Source: Basidiobolus heterosporus B8920
Taxonomy: Eukaryota; Basidiobolomycota; Basidiobolomycetes; Basidiobolales; Basidiobolaceae
Direction: 5' to 3'
Assembly: GCA_000697455.1 (NCBI GenBank)
Contig: JNET01030718.1
Location: 1-11,940 of the forward strand
Length of the DNA stretch: 11,940 bases
The position numbers and the translations under genes were made by a program. Below the pieces are notes generated by a model, which was not told the origin of the DNA, searched no databases, and saw only the letters and a program-made list of their open reading frames with translations. Shown here one piece after another: positions 1-7,727 of this stretch (within the stretch, counting starts at the first letter, position 1; every line of letters begins with the position of its first letter).

Positions 1-38
1 TATCCAAACTAAAGAAATGAATTTCAAATACCTTCCGA

Positions 39-44
39 TTTATT
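39..44 (-). terminator. Candidate poly(A) signal AATAAA of the RRM gene
   Basis: TTTATT on the + strand reads AATAAA on the minus strand, about 417 bases beyond the stop codon of the RRM gene. It implies a long 3' UTR, which is common for regulatory RNA-binding proteins. An AT-rich hexamer can occur by chance, so this is only a candidate. Confidence 0.35.
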
Positions 45-155
45 CATTGAACTCTTTTAAAAGCAGAGAGAGGAGCATAGATTTCATGACTGCATATCTC
101 CTGCATATAGAAATGCGCCACTGAAAACCCATTTGGTGATTGCTTATTCTTGCAT

Positions 156-186
156 GGGAATGAGAATGAGAATGGGAATGGAAACG
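156..186. repeat. Degenerate GAATGA-type microsatellite
   Basis: About five imperfect hexamer units of the form GAATGR lie in a row (GGAATGAGAATGAGAATG and onward). This is a short purine-rich simple repeat in the presumed 3' UTR of the RRM gene. Confidence 0.75.
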
Positions 187-246
187 AAAAACGGTGGTTG
201 GTGGCACGTCAGATTCAAAATCATGAAAACACGGGAGTCTTTGTAG

Positions 247-270
247 GGTGTGAAAGGGGTGTGAAAGGGG
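247..270. repeat. Two-copy 11-base direct repeat
   Basis: GGTGTGAAAGG occurs at 247-257 and again directly after at 258-268, followed by GG. It is a minimal purine-rich tandem repeat with no assigned role. Confidence 0.8.
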
Positions 271-460
271 TAGGAAGAAGTGAGAAAGTTTATAGAAACA
301 GAAGAGAACCAATAGATGAGGATAGTAATAGGGATGTGAGAAAGGTGGCCTTAGTATGAAATGAGTGGGTGAGAATTAAGTGAGCCGATGAAGAAATTCT
401 CTGAAAGTAGTGCGATGTTAGGGTAAGGGCAAAGGTGAGGATGGGCTGATTGGAGCCTGT

Positions 461-2628
461 TCATTCCTTGGCATCCTCTTTAACTTTCATCTTTCCCATA
501 GTCTCGGTCATGGCTTCAGTCATTTCATCAGTGGATCCCTGATCTTCAGGATGGGTGCCGGTTGCTCCATTATCTTCTCCGTACATTGCAGGTGGCAAGG
601 GATAATAGCCCATTCGCGGTTGGAATCCTGGAAGATAATGAGGTGGCGGCACGGGCTGCTGACCAAACTGAGGTATCATGCCCTGAGGAAATCTTTCAGG
701 ACCAACTTCGTGGTAGTAGCCAGCCATCATTTGGCCAGGCGGAGGTAGTTGACCTACTTCTAGGCCAGTGCTAGGAGAACCCATGGCCAGAACATGCTCA
801 GGCGTCAAAGGGGATGGGGGGCCACTCTGGTAACAACATGTGAATCAGAAATATTGAGAATCTAGATTACATCAATGATCAAACGAATGTACGAGATTTA
901 CCATTTCCGAGAATTCGCCACGAGCCCACACTCGTTTCTTGGTGGATTGTCCTTTGAGCTTCTTTTGAGCCATGGAGTCGGCGAAACGAACCTGTAGAGG
1001 TAGATGTGAGCCTGGAAGAACAACGCCGTTGTACTTCTGGATGATGGCCACTGCTGAGTCGCGGTCTGACATCCTGTGTGGGTTGGGAGATAAGATGAGG
1101 CGAGTGTCTTACAAACCAAACTCAAATGACCCCGACCTACCTAGCAAAACCGACACCTCGGCTTACTCCACTTTGATCACGCAAAATACGGTTGGATATA
1201 ATACTGTATGGGTGGAAAAGCTCCTCAAGTTGCTGCCATGAAATGGTCTCATTGTCAGAAATCTTCGAGCGATATCTAAAAAAGTGCAAACAACAACTCA
1301 CCGATTCTGACATTTCCAAGGGTAAGTTTGACATGTAAATGTTGGTTGAATGGACATCTTGTAAATTCTTGAGACGGGTACTGAAAGACTCCTAGTAAGC
1401 AGAGAAGATTAGCTTGCCTTGGCTTCATGGTGATCGTCTTTTGGACATCAGAGTATAGGAAATGAAATTTACTTGGGGTGATTTGTGGGTCATTACCTTC
1501 GCAAATGACACCTGATAACCTTTACTGTTCAGGTCATCGATTGCAGCCTTCGATTGCTCAGGATTCTCGTACATAACAAAGCCGTACCCTTTGCAAGTGC
1601 CAGTCTTTTGATCTATGATGGCCTTTGATGAGACGATGTTGCCGTAGCTTAATTACCAATACGTATAATCGTCAGCAAGTGCCTGGGGTTGAAGTAATTC
1701 ATGGTAGGAATGAAGCTTACCTTATGCACATATCATACAATGTCTCGTCAGTAATCTCTTGACTTAGACCTTTGATATAAATATTGGTTGTTTTGGTGGA
1801 AGAATACATGGATCCATATTGTGATCCGAATCTCTTCCCTTGAGAGCCATGTCTAGAGGGACGGCCAGCACTCGCTAAAGTGGGTGATAATGGCTGCATA
1901 AGAGGGGAACTCGACGTAGAGGAGACAGCCGAAAGAGTGGGCGAGAGATGGGTGGGATGGGGCGGAGGATAAGGAGCTCCAGTTGGGTAGTAGTAATAAG
2001 CAGCAGGATGGGTAGGAACAGGAATTCCTCCCGGTCTGGGAACATACATGGCAGGCGAGGTGGGTGCGTAATACATCGGCATCTGTTGAGGAGAATATGG
2101 CGGTGATTGTTGAGGAATACCATTATGTACTGGATAACCAGCAGGCATCATAGGATATTCAGCATAGTATTGTTGCATTGGGTACTGCAAATGCATCTGG
2201 TACTGAAGATAAGGACTGGAAGGGTATGATCCCGATTGATCTTCAGAATCGTATTCTCCCGTTTGATGATTCATTTCCGCCAAATTTTTGTCTCCTTCGT
2301 AACTTGTGGAGGAAGACTCTTCTGTGCCATTACCTTTGCTAGATTGGCCACGACTCGAATCATGGCTGGAGTTGGCGACGTTCCTCTCTCGGTTTTCAGG
2401 AGGCCAAACTTTTACCTCCAAAGAATCAGCGGAGCTGAGGTTTTTGTCGGTAGGATTACCACCGGAAGAATTTCCTGCGAGGACAGAATCCATGGTTGTA
2501 TCGTAGGCGGACAATGAAATTTTGGCAGAAGCGCCCGGGTGGGAATGATTATCGTATGTTTCGACGTGGTTGTTCTGACTACGAATGCTAGTGTTGCAAG
2601 TGGGTATTTGTGTTTCAGCGGTGGTCAT
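461..2628 (-). CDS. RNA/ssDNA-binding protein with two RRMs, RBMS/MSSP-like (six exons)
   Basis: Spliced model on the minus strand: exons 2628-1721, 1647-1497, 1391-1302, 1232-1141, 1073-902 and 826-461. The introns (73, 105, 69, 67 and 75 nt) all have GT..AG ends and all joins keep frame, giving about 592 residues. RRM1 spans ~281-353 with RNP2 NIYIKG at 282-287 and RNP1 KGYGFVMY at 322-329. RRM2 spans ~370-446 with RNP2 NIYMSN at 370-375 and RNP1 RGVGFARM at 408-415. Order, spacing and linker match the vertebrate RBMS/MSSP family (RRM1 ... TN-I-Y-SNLP ... [15 protein letters not shown]), which binds A/U-rich RNA or single-stranded DNA. The arms are low complexity: a Ser-rich start, a Tyr/Pro/Met/Gln-rich stretch at ~140-225, and a Pro/Gln/Met-rich C-terminus. 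The start is the first ATG at 2628; the open frame continues only to a TTG six bases upstream. Exon 3 was begun at the AG before GAG because the next AG, ten bases on, breaks frame. A role in mRNA stability or translation is inferred from the family. Confidence 0.9.
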
Positions 2629-4388
2629 GAACAAATAGCACTAACGGTTTGCGAAACAGACTTTCGAGGTATATAAAATAAAAGGATTAGCTTCCTGTGC
2701 AATAGAGTGATTATTTACCAAAAAGTAACCGAGGAAAATCTCTCGAGAAGAAAGAATATCCTGAATAAATGGATGATGAAGAAAGATGTTCACAGATTGT
2801 AACAAGCAAAATACAAATTACTCAGAATAGGAAGATGATAATGGAGAGGTTCAAATCTGAATGTTTAACAAATCATCAACTTCATTCTCTTATCAGAGCA
2901 AAGTAAACAGTCAATACGAACAAGAATAATATCTGGCTTGGTGACTAGCAAGAGAGTATATTCGAGAAAGTGCTGACCTTGACGTCTTTGTCCTAAGCAG
3001 GATAGCTGGCTGAGTTTATTTGACAAAACCTATAACGGAGAAAAGCCGCACCAAAGGTGTCTCAACAAAAAAACGTAGTGTTACAAAGACTAACAAGAGA
3101 AGTGAGTAAGGTCACTTTCATGGGGATATTAAGGGGAGGGGCAAGATGAACTCAATAGTACAGCATATCTCGGGTTAGATTACTGGCCAAATCGACCTAC
3201 AAAATAGCCCTAAATCCAAACCACTTTCATGTGTCAATTTCACACTACCATGGTACTTTACCACTTACTTTGAGGACTGGCTGCAGTATAGTGGGGTGTG
3301 TGAGGGCTAACAGTGTTTACTTGGTCAATAGTAGGATAATCAATTGCTAGATCCGGTTATTTACCTGATAATTACCATCAGAAAGTTGACGTAATATCCT
3401 GATCCCTCAACCAAGCACTGATCGATGTGAATGAGCTGCTCACTTCCCAGTGGCGGTATGGATTCAGACGCTATGGGGTGTTCAGGTAGATAGTCCCGGG
3501 TGAAAACCAAGCCATCAAGAGTTGGATGAGATTCACAGGAATTACCAGATCCAATGGAAAGGTTCAGCCGAGTCTGTTGTGTGATATCTGAGTGACTTGC
3601 AGTAAACCATCGGAACCATCAGAACCATAAACCTATCCAGACGTAGTCCCATTGCTAATCCCCAAAATCCGGCGAGATTAAGTTACGCAAGAGATTTATG
3701 CACAATTTAATGGATTTTATGCAAACTTTGTTGAATACATCAAATCATTCCATAGAGGTCTAGGCGTAGATAACATCAAGAGTCGGTTGATTTGCCAGGA
3801 TAGGCCTTATTTTGACTATTTAGGTGTCTTCTCATAAACTGTTCATCATTTGCTGAGAAGGTTATCCAGGTGGGTGGGTGCAAAGTCAAATCATGTGATG
3901 AATGAACTTGGGATTGCTGAAGAGAACCCTCAGACTAGCTGGCTCTGACGCATTCATCTAGAAAGCAAGGTGAGGTGCTTGTTGCGTTGAGACGTTTGAG
4001 GAGACACATGATGTTGTTTTTCTTCGACAGGTTTCACAATAATAAGCATTCCCATAACGGTAAATGGAAAGTGTGCGGTTTCACACCTGATTTCAGTACA
4101 GGTGGATTAAATGGAAAATCAAAAGCGGTGATTTTTAAGAATCTTGATAATTTTAAAAGTAAAGTGAATCAGTCTCACATCTCCTCAGAATGCCAGATTC
4201 ACTGCTTTTCTTATTGGCGAGACCGATGGCTAAAAGGAACCCGGATATTGGTAGTGCAACTGCTCGAAAGACCTTGTGTGAGGAGTTACAAGTGCTGTAG
4301 TCAAGTGAGATCGGTTGCGGTTTCAAGAACTGTTACTACCAAAGATCATCTTGGGGAAATTGTACCACTTCTTGGAAATTACCGGCGT
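2629..4388. other. Long gene-free region upstream of the RRM gene
   Basis: About 1.76 kb without a supportable gene, covering the likely promoter and 5' UTR of the minus-strand RRM gene and the space to the plus-strand secreted-peptide gene. The two genes are divergently transcribed and could share regulatory DNA. Seen in it: an AT-rich TATATAAAATAAAA patch at about 2671-2684, close to the RRM start, and two adjacent AGGGG pentamers at 3132-3141 resembling yeast stress-response elements (weak). An open frame at 3975-4487 runs through the TATA box and start of the next gene and has no recognisable domain, so it was not called. Confidence 0.5.
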
Positions 4389-4396
4389 TATAAATA
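4389..4396 (+). promoter_or_regulatory. TATA box of the secreted-peptide gene
   Basis: TATAAATA lies 49 bases before the ATG at 4445. That spacing fits transcription start about 30 bases downstream and a 5' UTR of roughly 20 bases. The perfect consensus and placement support the small downstream gene. Confidence 0.6.
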
Positions 4397-4444
4397 CCCT
4401 GTGTTGCGCCTGATTCTTGCTATCGTATTTTTCTTATTTATCAA

Positions 4445-4612
4445 ATGTCCCGATTCAACCTGCCGTTGCTTCTTTGCTTTACTATGATAGTGGCCAGTAT
4501 TGCCTCAGAGGCTGCTCCAATTACTGTGTACGAGGCCGATGTATCTCGGGAACAGTGGGAGTCGCTTGAAAGTCGTGATTTCAATTGGCCTCTGGATGAT
4601 ATTCTTTTCTAG
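4445..4612 (+). CDS. Small secreted peptide precursor (55 aa)
   Basis: ATG at 4445 opens a 55-residue frame that ends at TAG 4610-4612. It begins MSRFNLPLLLCFTMIVASIA, a classic signal peptide: basic n-region, hydrophobic core from ~5 to 20, and a likely cleavage site in the ASIASEAAP stretch. The mature part is about 33 residues, acidic, with two SR sites and the tail FNWPLDDILF, and has no cysteine. A consensus TATA box precedes it. I recognise no family. The frame resumes after the TAG and stays open for 24 more codons to TAA at about 4687. The 72 bases from GTATCT (4541) to TTTCTAG (4612) have GT..AG ends and a length typical of introns here. Splicing them would replace the acidic tail with a Gly/Asn/Ser-rich one containing one Cys. 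Which form is made cannot be told from sequence alone. Confidence 0.55.
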   Translation: MSRFNLPLLLCFTMIVASIASEAAPITVYEADVSREQWESLESRDFNWPLDDILF

Positions 4613-5522
4613 AATGCCGCAGGTCTTCCGGGGAGCAACCATTTTATCAATTGCTCGCCTTCTAGAGCAGGCGTTGGCATAATTTAACATTAGCATATCC
4701 AAATCAAAATGCCATACCGTAGAAAACTCCGTAAATATTGAATCGTATCGCCATAATTGTTTCCGATATCGATTATAGTCATCTTATATATTGTGAATAA
4801 CAAGTCTGCACATAAAGCCACATCTTTCATGGAGGAAGTCGGGCAGGAAACCTACTCTCTCCAAGATCATGTGATTCAATAAAATGAAATCTTCAACAGC
4901 GATTGGCATTGTTGTATTATATCGTCGACCGTAACTTGGAATTGTTTGACTCCAGTTTAGTCGAATTCAAGCATTCTTCACTATCAAACCCTAAATTGCA
5001 CAGTATCTGAATCAGATGAAGTAATGACTATACTTCCATGATACCGGCTGTAACGACCAATACTAACCACACAATAGCCAGTGATAGGTCCGGCCGCAAC
5101 GAATTCAATTAATGGCTGGGAGATTCATGCCATCTAGTTACTGCTTCACTTACAGATACGAGGGTAAGCCCAAGTCGACAGAAATATAGGAATGCACCCG
5201 AATGCTGAACCTAAGTAAAAAGGTTGGCTATGCATAAAGCAGTAATGAGAAAGCCATCGTTTAAGCTCTTCTGAACAATATATTAGCTAACCTTACCCAC
5301 GCTTTATTGTATACAGGATCAAACCAGTCCATATTGATGCCCTTTTTACGTGGAGGTAACGCTTACACCGTGGACTTGAAATTAATGCAATTTAATATGC
5401 TGCTTTGAATTGCCAACCTGATGCTCTATTCTATGTTGTGTCCATATTGCTTTGTATAAATGGCAATATGCATCAGGCGCAGTGAGACATGTAGTAAACG
5501 ATAGTTGTGGCTAAATCTATGA
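4613..5522. other. Intergenic region without a recognisable gene
   Basis: Apart from the possible in-frame extension of the secreted-peptide gene (to about 4687), I see no gene. A plus-strand AATAAA at 4878-4883 is a candidate poly(A) signal for that gene. A minus-strand AATAAA (TTTATT at about 5303-5308) could serve the minus-strand exon ending at 5523. Frames are short and closed throughout. Confidence 0.5.
4878..4883 (+). terminator. Candidate poly(A) signal AATAAA
   Basis: First good AATAAA downstream of the secreted-peptide gene, about 265 bases after its first stop and 190 after the alternative one. Candidate only. Confidence 0.3.
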
Positions 5523-5767
5523 CTATTCTATATCCATTTGCACCAGCTCTAAATGAACTCTTCCACAATATCTCAAGACCCAAACCAAATTATTTTCTGT
5601 ACAAGAATGCCACCTTCTTACTCCGACTTTCATAGTCCAATGTTGATGCACATTTTCACAATCGATTGTGGAATGTAGAATCACTGCATATATATTCCCA
5701 GCCATTCCTGATTCAAAGCAAGCTAAGCAGGAAATGGCCCAGAATGTAGAATAAAGGACCCTGGAAC
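5523..5767 (-). CDS. Possible 3'-terminal exon of an unidentified gene (partial)
   Basis: On the minus strand a good 3' splice site (CTGAC, then a T-rich run, then TTTTCTAG) is followed by an open frame of about 80 codons to TAG at 5525-5523. It begins SRVLYSTFWAISCLACFES. The product contains a hydrophobic start, several Cys and Trp residues, and a basic stretch around VGVRRWHSC. No family is recognised. The open frame also continues upstream through the putative intron to the adapter at 5842. The six residues MCIRDS at the head of that longer frame are encoded by the adapter and are not biological. Any 5' exons would lie at higher coordinates, beyond the adapter, and are not found there. 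The call rests on the splice-site context and the open frame only. Confidence 0.3.
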
Positions 5768-5841
5768 TAGAAAATAATAAAGTCAGTCCGTCACAGCTAT
5801 ATATTATAGCTGTTATCGTTTGGTAAATGAGTGAATGTGAG

Positions 5842-5860
5842 CTGTCTCTTATACACATCT
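5842..5860. other. Tn5/Nextera transposase mosaic-end adapter (artefact)
   Basis: CTGTCTCTTATACACATCT is an exact 19/19 match to the Tn5 mosaic end used in Illumina Nextera tagmentation libraries. Its reverse complement, AGATGTGTATAAGAGACAG, translates as MCIRDS in one frame. It has no place in a fungal chromosome. It indicates untrimmed read-through or a chimeric join, so continuity of the assembly across this point should not be assumed. Confidence 0.97.
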
Positions 5861-5861
5861 T

Positions 5862-6558
5862 TTAGCAACATTTTCATATCATGAAATCCCCTTTGTAGAT
5901 GAAGATCTGTTGCCGAACTACACAGCCGAACTGCCTTGCTCTCCACCCCCCTCCTATCCTAGTTCTGAGTATCCCTTTCAAAAACCACGCTCCATTGATA
6001 CTAAGTCAGGGGCACGGGTACTTGTTGAGGCAAGAGAATCAATGAACGGCAAATTTTCACCTGCTCAAGTGATGTTTACGAACTATGTTCACGAATTACT
6101 AAAAAGTCGCAATCTAACTATGACAAAACCTCCCTCTAATACTAAATGGTACATTAAAGATCCTCATGGCATCTGTTGGCCTTTAAAGGGGGAAAGGCGG
6201 AATCGCAAATATCATTTTGAGAATTATCTACCACCGCGATTATCTGGTGTTCGTGAAATTCGATCCAACAAAGATCACCTGAGATTTATGGCATTGGAGG
6301 CTAATATGATCAAAGGTGAGATGCTGCAAGATAAGATGTTATTACCTGAACCGTTCCTAATCACCTCCTATCCTGTTTCTAGCCCTGAAAATCTGCTCCC
6401 CTCTGAAACCGCGCTTCTCTTTACCTAAACGAGGTGGTGTATTTCGCAATAATGTTCCTAGTGGTCTACGCCATTCCTGTTCTTTAGAGGACCTGGTGTG
6501 GGAAGCCCATCTCGAAGACTTCCCTAATTTCTCCACCACAGGAGACTTGTCTCAATAA
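5862..6558 (+). CDS. Unidentified protein, 3' part of a gene (two exons, 5' end missing)
   Basis: Exon 5862-6315 joins exon 6383-6558 over a 67-base intron: donor AAAG/GTGAG, branch-like CCTAATC, acceptor TTTCTAG. The join keeps frame (K, then a split GCC Ala, then LKICSPLKPRF) and ends at TAA 6556-6558. About 209 residues are visible. The frame has no ATG near its start and stays open right up to the adapter at 5842-5860, so the true 5' end is missing or lies upstream of an acceptor just after the adapter (TTTAG at 5861-5865, or TTTGTAG at 5892-5898). The N-terminal visible part is Pro-rich and contains PPPSY, a PPxY-type WW-domain ligand. The middle holds KWYIKDPHGICWPLKGERR and basic patches. 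No TM segment or known domain is recognised. A cytosolic tail of a membrane protein or a ubiquitin-ligase adaptor is conceivable because of the PPxY motif, but that is inference. Confidence 0.55.
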
Positions 6559-6563
6559 TTCAT

Positions 6564-6911
6564 CTAATTGTTGCGCCATGTACAGAGACCTATCCTCATT
6601 TGACCGCCTTTCAATAACATTCCATATATATGTTTGATTCTTGTAAAGATACCTAATTTTCGTTCTTGCTCGCCTTTAGTGAAGTGTAATAAACTCTCTT
6701 CCCTACTTAAATTCACATGTCCCTGGTCCAACCTTTTCAAACAATCTAGCCCAAGGCATTTAGTAAGGAACCATCCTGAGCTAATCCTAGTAAGCGTTTC
6801 TTCTAACCAATCTTGTATGATTATAAGTAAACCAGTTTCTATATCAATTTGGAATTCGAAGAATTTATGCAGAGTGCTCATATAGATGAAGCGCGTGACA
6901 GCCGTACGCAT
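6564..6911 (-). CDS. Doubtful ORF, 115 aa, convergent with the preceding gene
   Basis: ATG at 6911 to TAG at 6566-6564 with no interruption. The product is leucine-rich with amphipathic stretches (for example IIIQDWLEETLTRISSGWF), loosely like pieces of helical or LRR-type proteins, but no motif is diagnostic. Its stop lies five bases from the stop of the convergent plus-strand gene, which is tight. No TATA box was found upstream. It could be a real small gene, a remnant of a larger one, or a chance frame. Confidence 0.25.
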   Translation of the reverse strand: MRTAVTRFIYMSTLHKFFEFQIDIETGLLIIIQDWLEETLTRISSGWFLTKCLGLDCLKRLDQGHVNLSREESLLHFTKGEQERKLGIFTRIKHIYGMLLKGGQMRIGLCTWRNN

Positions 6912-7033
6912 AATCTGAGTTCAAGACCTAAGAAAGCCCTGTAACAAACAATTTTATGCGCTTATGATTGTGAGTGACTGGGTGACGCTATAGTTTCCAC
7001 GTAATCGAACACTGAAGTGACTGACCTTTGTCA

Positions 7034-7041
7034 TGATGTCA
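7034..7041 (+). promoter_or_regulatory. CRE/ATF-like element TGATGTCA
   Basis: TGATGTCA differs by one base from the bZIP ATF/CREB site TGACGTCA and lies 20 bases ahead of the TATA box of the Con-6 gene. Stress and sporulation control by ATF-type factors is common for such fungal genes. The site is short, so support is weak. Confidence 0.25.
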
Positions 7042-7060
7042 CATAATGAGTGTGAGCAGC

Positions 7061-7068
7061 TATATAAG
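7061..7068 (+). promoter_or_regulatory. TATA box of the Con-6 gene
   Basis: TATATAAG sits 44 bases before the ATG at 7112, leaving a 5' UTR of roughly 15-25 bases. A strong TATA box suits a highly inducible developmental gene. Confidence 0.65.
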
Positions 7069-7111
7069 TTCAATATTCCTACTGCTAAGACGTATATCTA
7101 TCACCTAACAT

Positions 7112-7294
7112 ATGGACTACGAAGGCAAAAACCCTGGAAACGTAGAAGGCGGACTCAAGGCTGCAGCTCATAACCCGAACGTATCAGCAGAGAAGCAACA
7201 GGAATCACTGGACAAAGCTGCAGAAATTCACGAGGAGCGCACTGGCAAACCATTGAAAGAATCAATCGAGAAGAAATCTAAAGACCAAGAGTAG
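7112..7294 (+). CDS. con-6: Conidiation-specific protein 6 (Con-6) family protein
   Basis: A 60-residue, intron-free ORF from ATG 7112 to TAG 7292-7294. Residues ~7-30 (NPGNVEGGLKAAAHNPNVSA, followed by EKQQESLDKA) match the Con-6 signature NPGNV..GLKA..NPNVS. The protein is hydrophilic, lacks Cys and Trp, and ends in a Lys/Glu-rich helical tail, as expected of this small, probably disordered family. In Neurospora con-6 is strongly induced during conidiation and its product is abundant in free conidia; the biochemical role is unknown. Usual members are about 80-90 residues with two copies of the motif, so this one is short and has only one. TATA box, compact 5' UTR and AATAAA 20 bases after the stop make a complete transcription unit. 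It is convergent with the C39-like gene. Confidence 0.85.
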   Translation: MDYEGKNPGNVEGGLKAAAHNPNVSAEKQQESLDKAAEIHEERTGKPLKESIEKKSKDQE

Positions 7295-7313
7295 CCAACC
7301 CTAAACAAGTTTC

Positions 7314-7319
7314 AATAAA
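7314..7319 (+). terminator. Poly(A) signal of the Con-6 gene
   Basis: AATAAA begins 20 bases after the Con-6 stop codon and is embedded in an AT-rich run (CAATAAAATAAATCAATG). Position and context are typical. Confidence 0.6.
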
Positions 7320-7656
7320 ATAAATCAATGCTTTCCACACAGGATCAATTCTACTAATGCATAGGAAATCAGTTTTGTGACTTTTCTAACACAAGACATA
7401 CTACTACTGGAGCAATCAGCCGTTAAATCCTGCAACCATTCTCTCGACAAAAGAGGTATTAACTCACTCTCCAGGTGATAGGCTGTCTATTTTTTACAGT
7501 GAAAAGCTGTGGTCAGAATGATCAAAACCACAGATGCCATAAAGGCTAATTTGATCATGTGAGATTTATTAAGCTATCGTGATAGGATCTAGATAAGCAT
7601 ATTCATCTGGATAGGGTACATGATTGAACCAGATTACAACATCAAGTTCTGAGTGA
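7320..7656. other. Intergenic region between convergent genes
   Basis: Between the poly(A) signals of the Con-6 gene and the C39-like gene I see no gene, RNA or repeat. Confidence 0.6.
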
Positions 7657-7662
7657 TTTATT
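7657..7662 (-). terminator. Poly(A) signal of the C39-like gene
   Basis: TTTATT on the + strand is AATAAA on the minus strand, 65 bases past the stop codon of the minus-strand C39-like gene. Confidence 0.5.
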
Positions 7663-7727
7663 GTAGGATGATGGTCTTCAAGAACAACGTTGAGCCATAG
7701 TATTGCTGAAATATATTCCCACTATTC

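Larger units (their letters stand above)
1..460. other. 3' UTR / intergenic region downstream of the RRM gene
   Basis: No convincing gene is seen here. The stretch lies downstream of the stop of the minus-strand RRM protein gene and probably contains its 3' UTR, since the first minus-strand AATAAA is at 39-44. Two short purine-rich repeat patches are present (156-186 and 247-270). Open frames on both strands cross these patches and encode His-Ser or Gly-Asn runs, as expected of simple repeats rather than protein. Confidence 0.6.

Noticed and set aside
150-359. Open frames on both strands with His-Ser or Gly-Asn runs
   Set aside because: They are translations of the GAATGA microsatellite downstream of the RRM gene.
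1717-1740. A second adapter-like translation (DMCIR) at the end of the first exon of the RRM gene
   Set aside because: The DNA does not match the adapter. The residues belong to RRM1 (LYDMCISYG), and the apparent end is the splice donor of intron 1.
2840-2865. GGTTCAAATC resembling a tRNA B box
   Set aside because: No A box at the right distance, no cloverleaf, and no acceptor stem can be paired around it.
3975-4487. A 170-codon plus-strand open frame
   Set aside because: It starts at GTG, has no recognisable domain, and runs across the TATA box and start of the better-supported secreted-peptide gene.
5523-5858. A 111-residue minus-strand protein starting MCIRDS
   Set aside because: The first residues are encoded by the sequencing adapter at 5842-5860. 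Only the part after the acceptor near 5768 was kept, as a doubtful exon.
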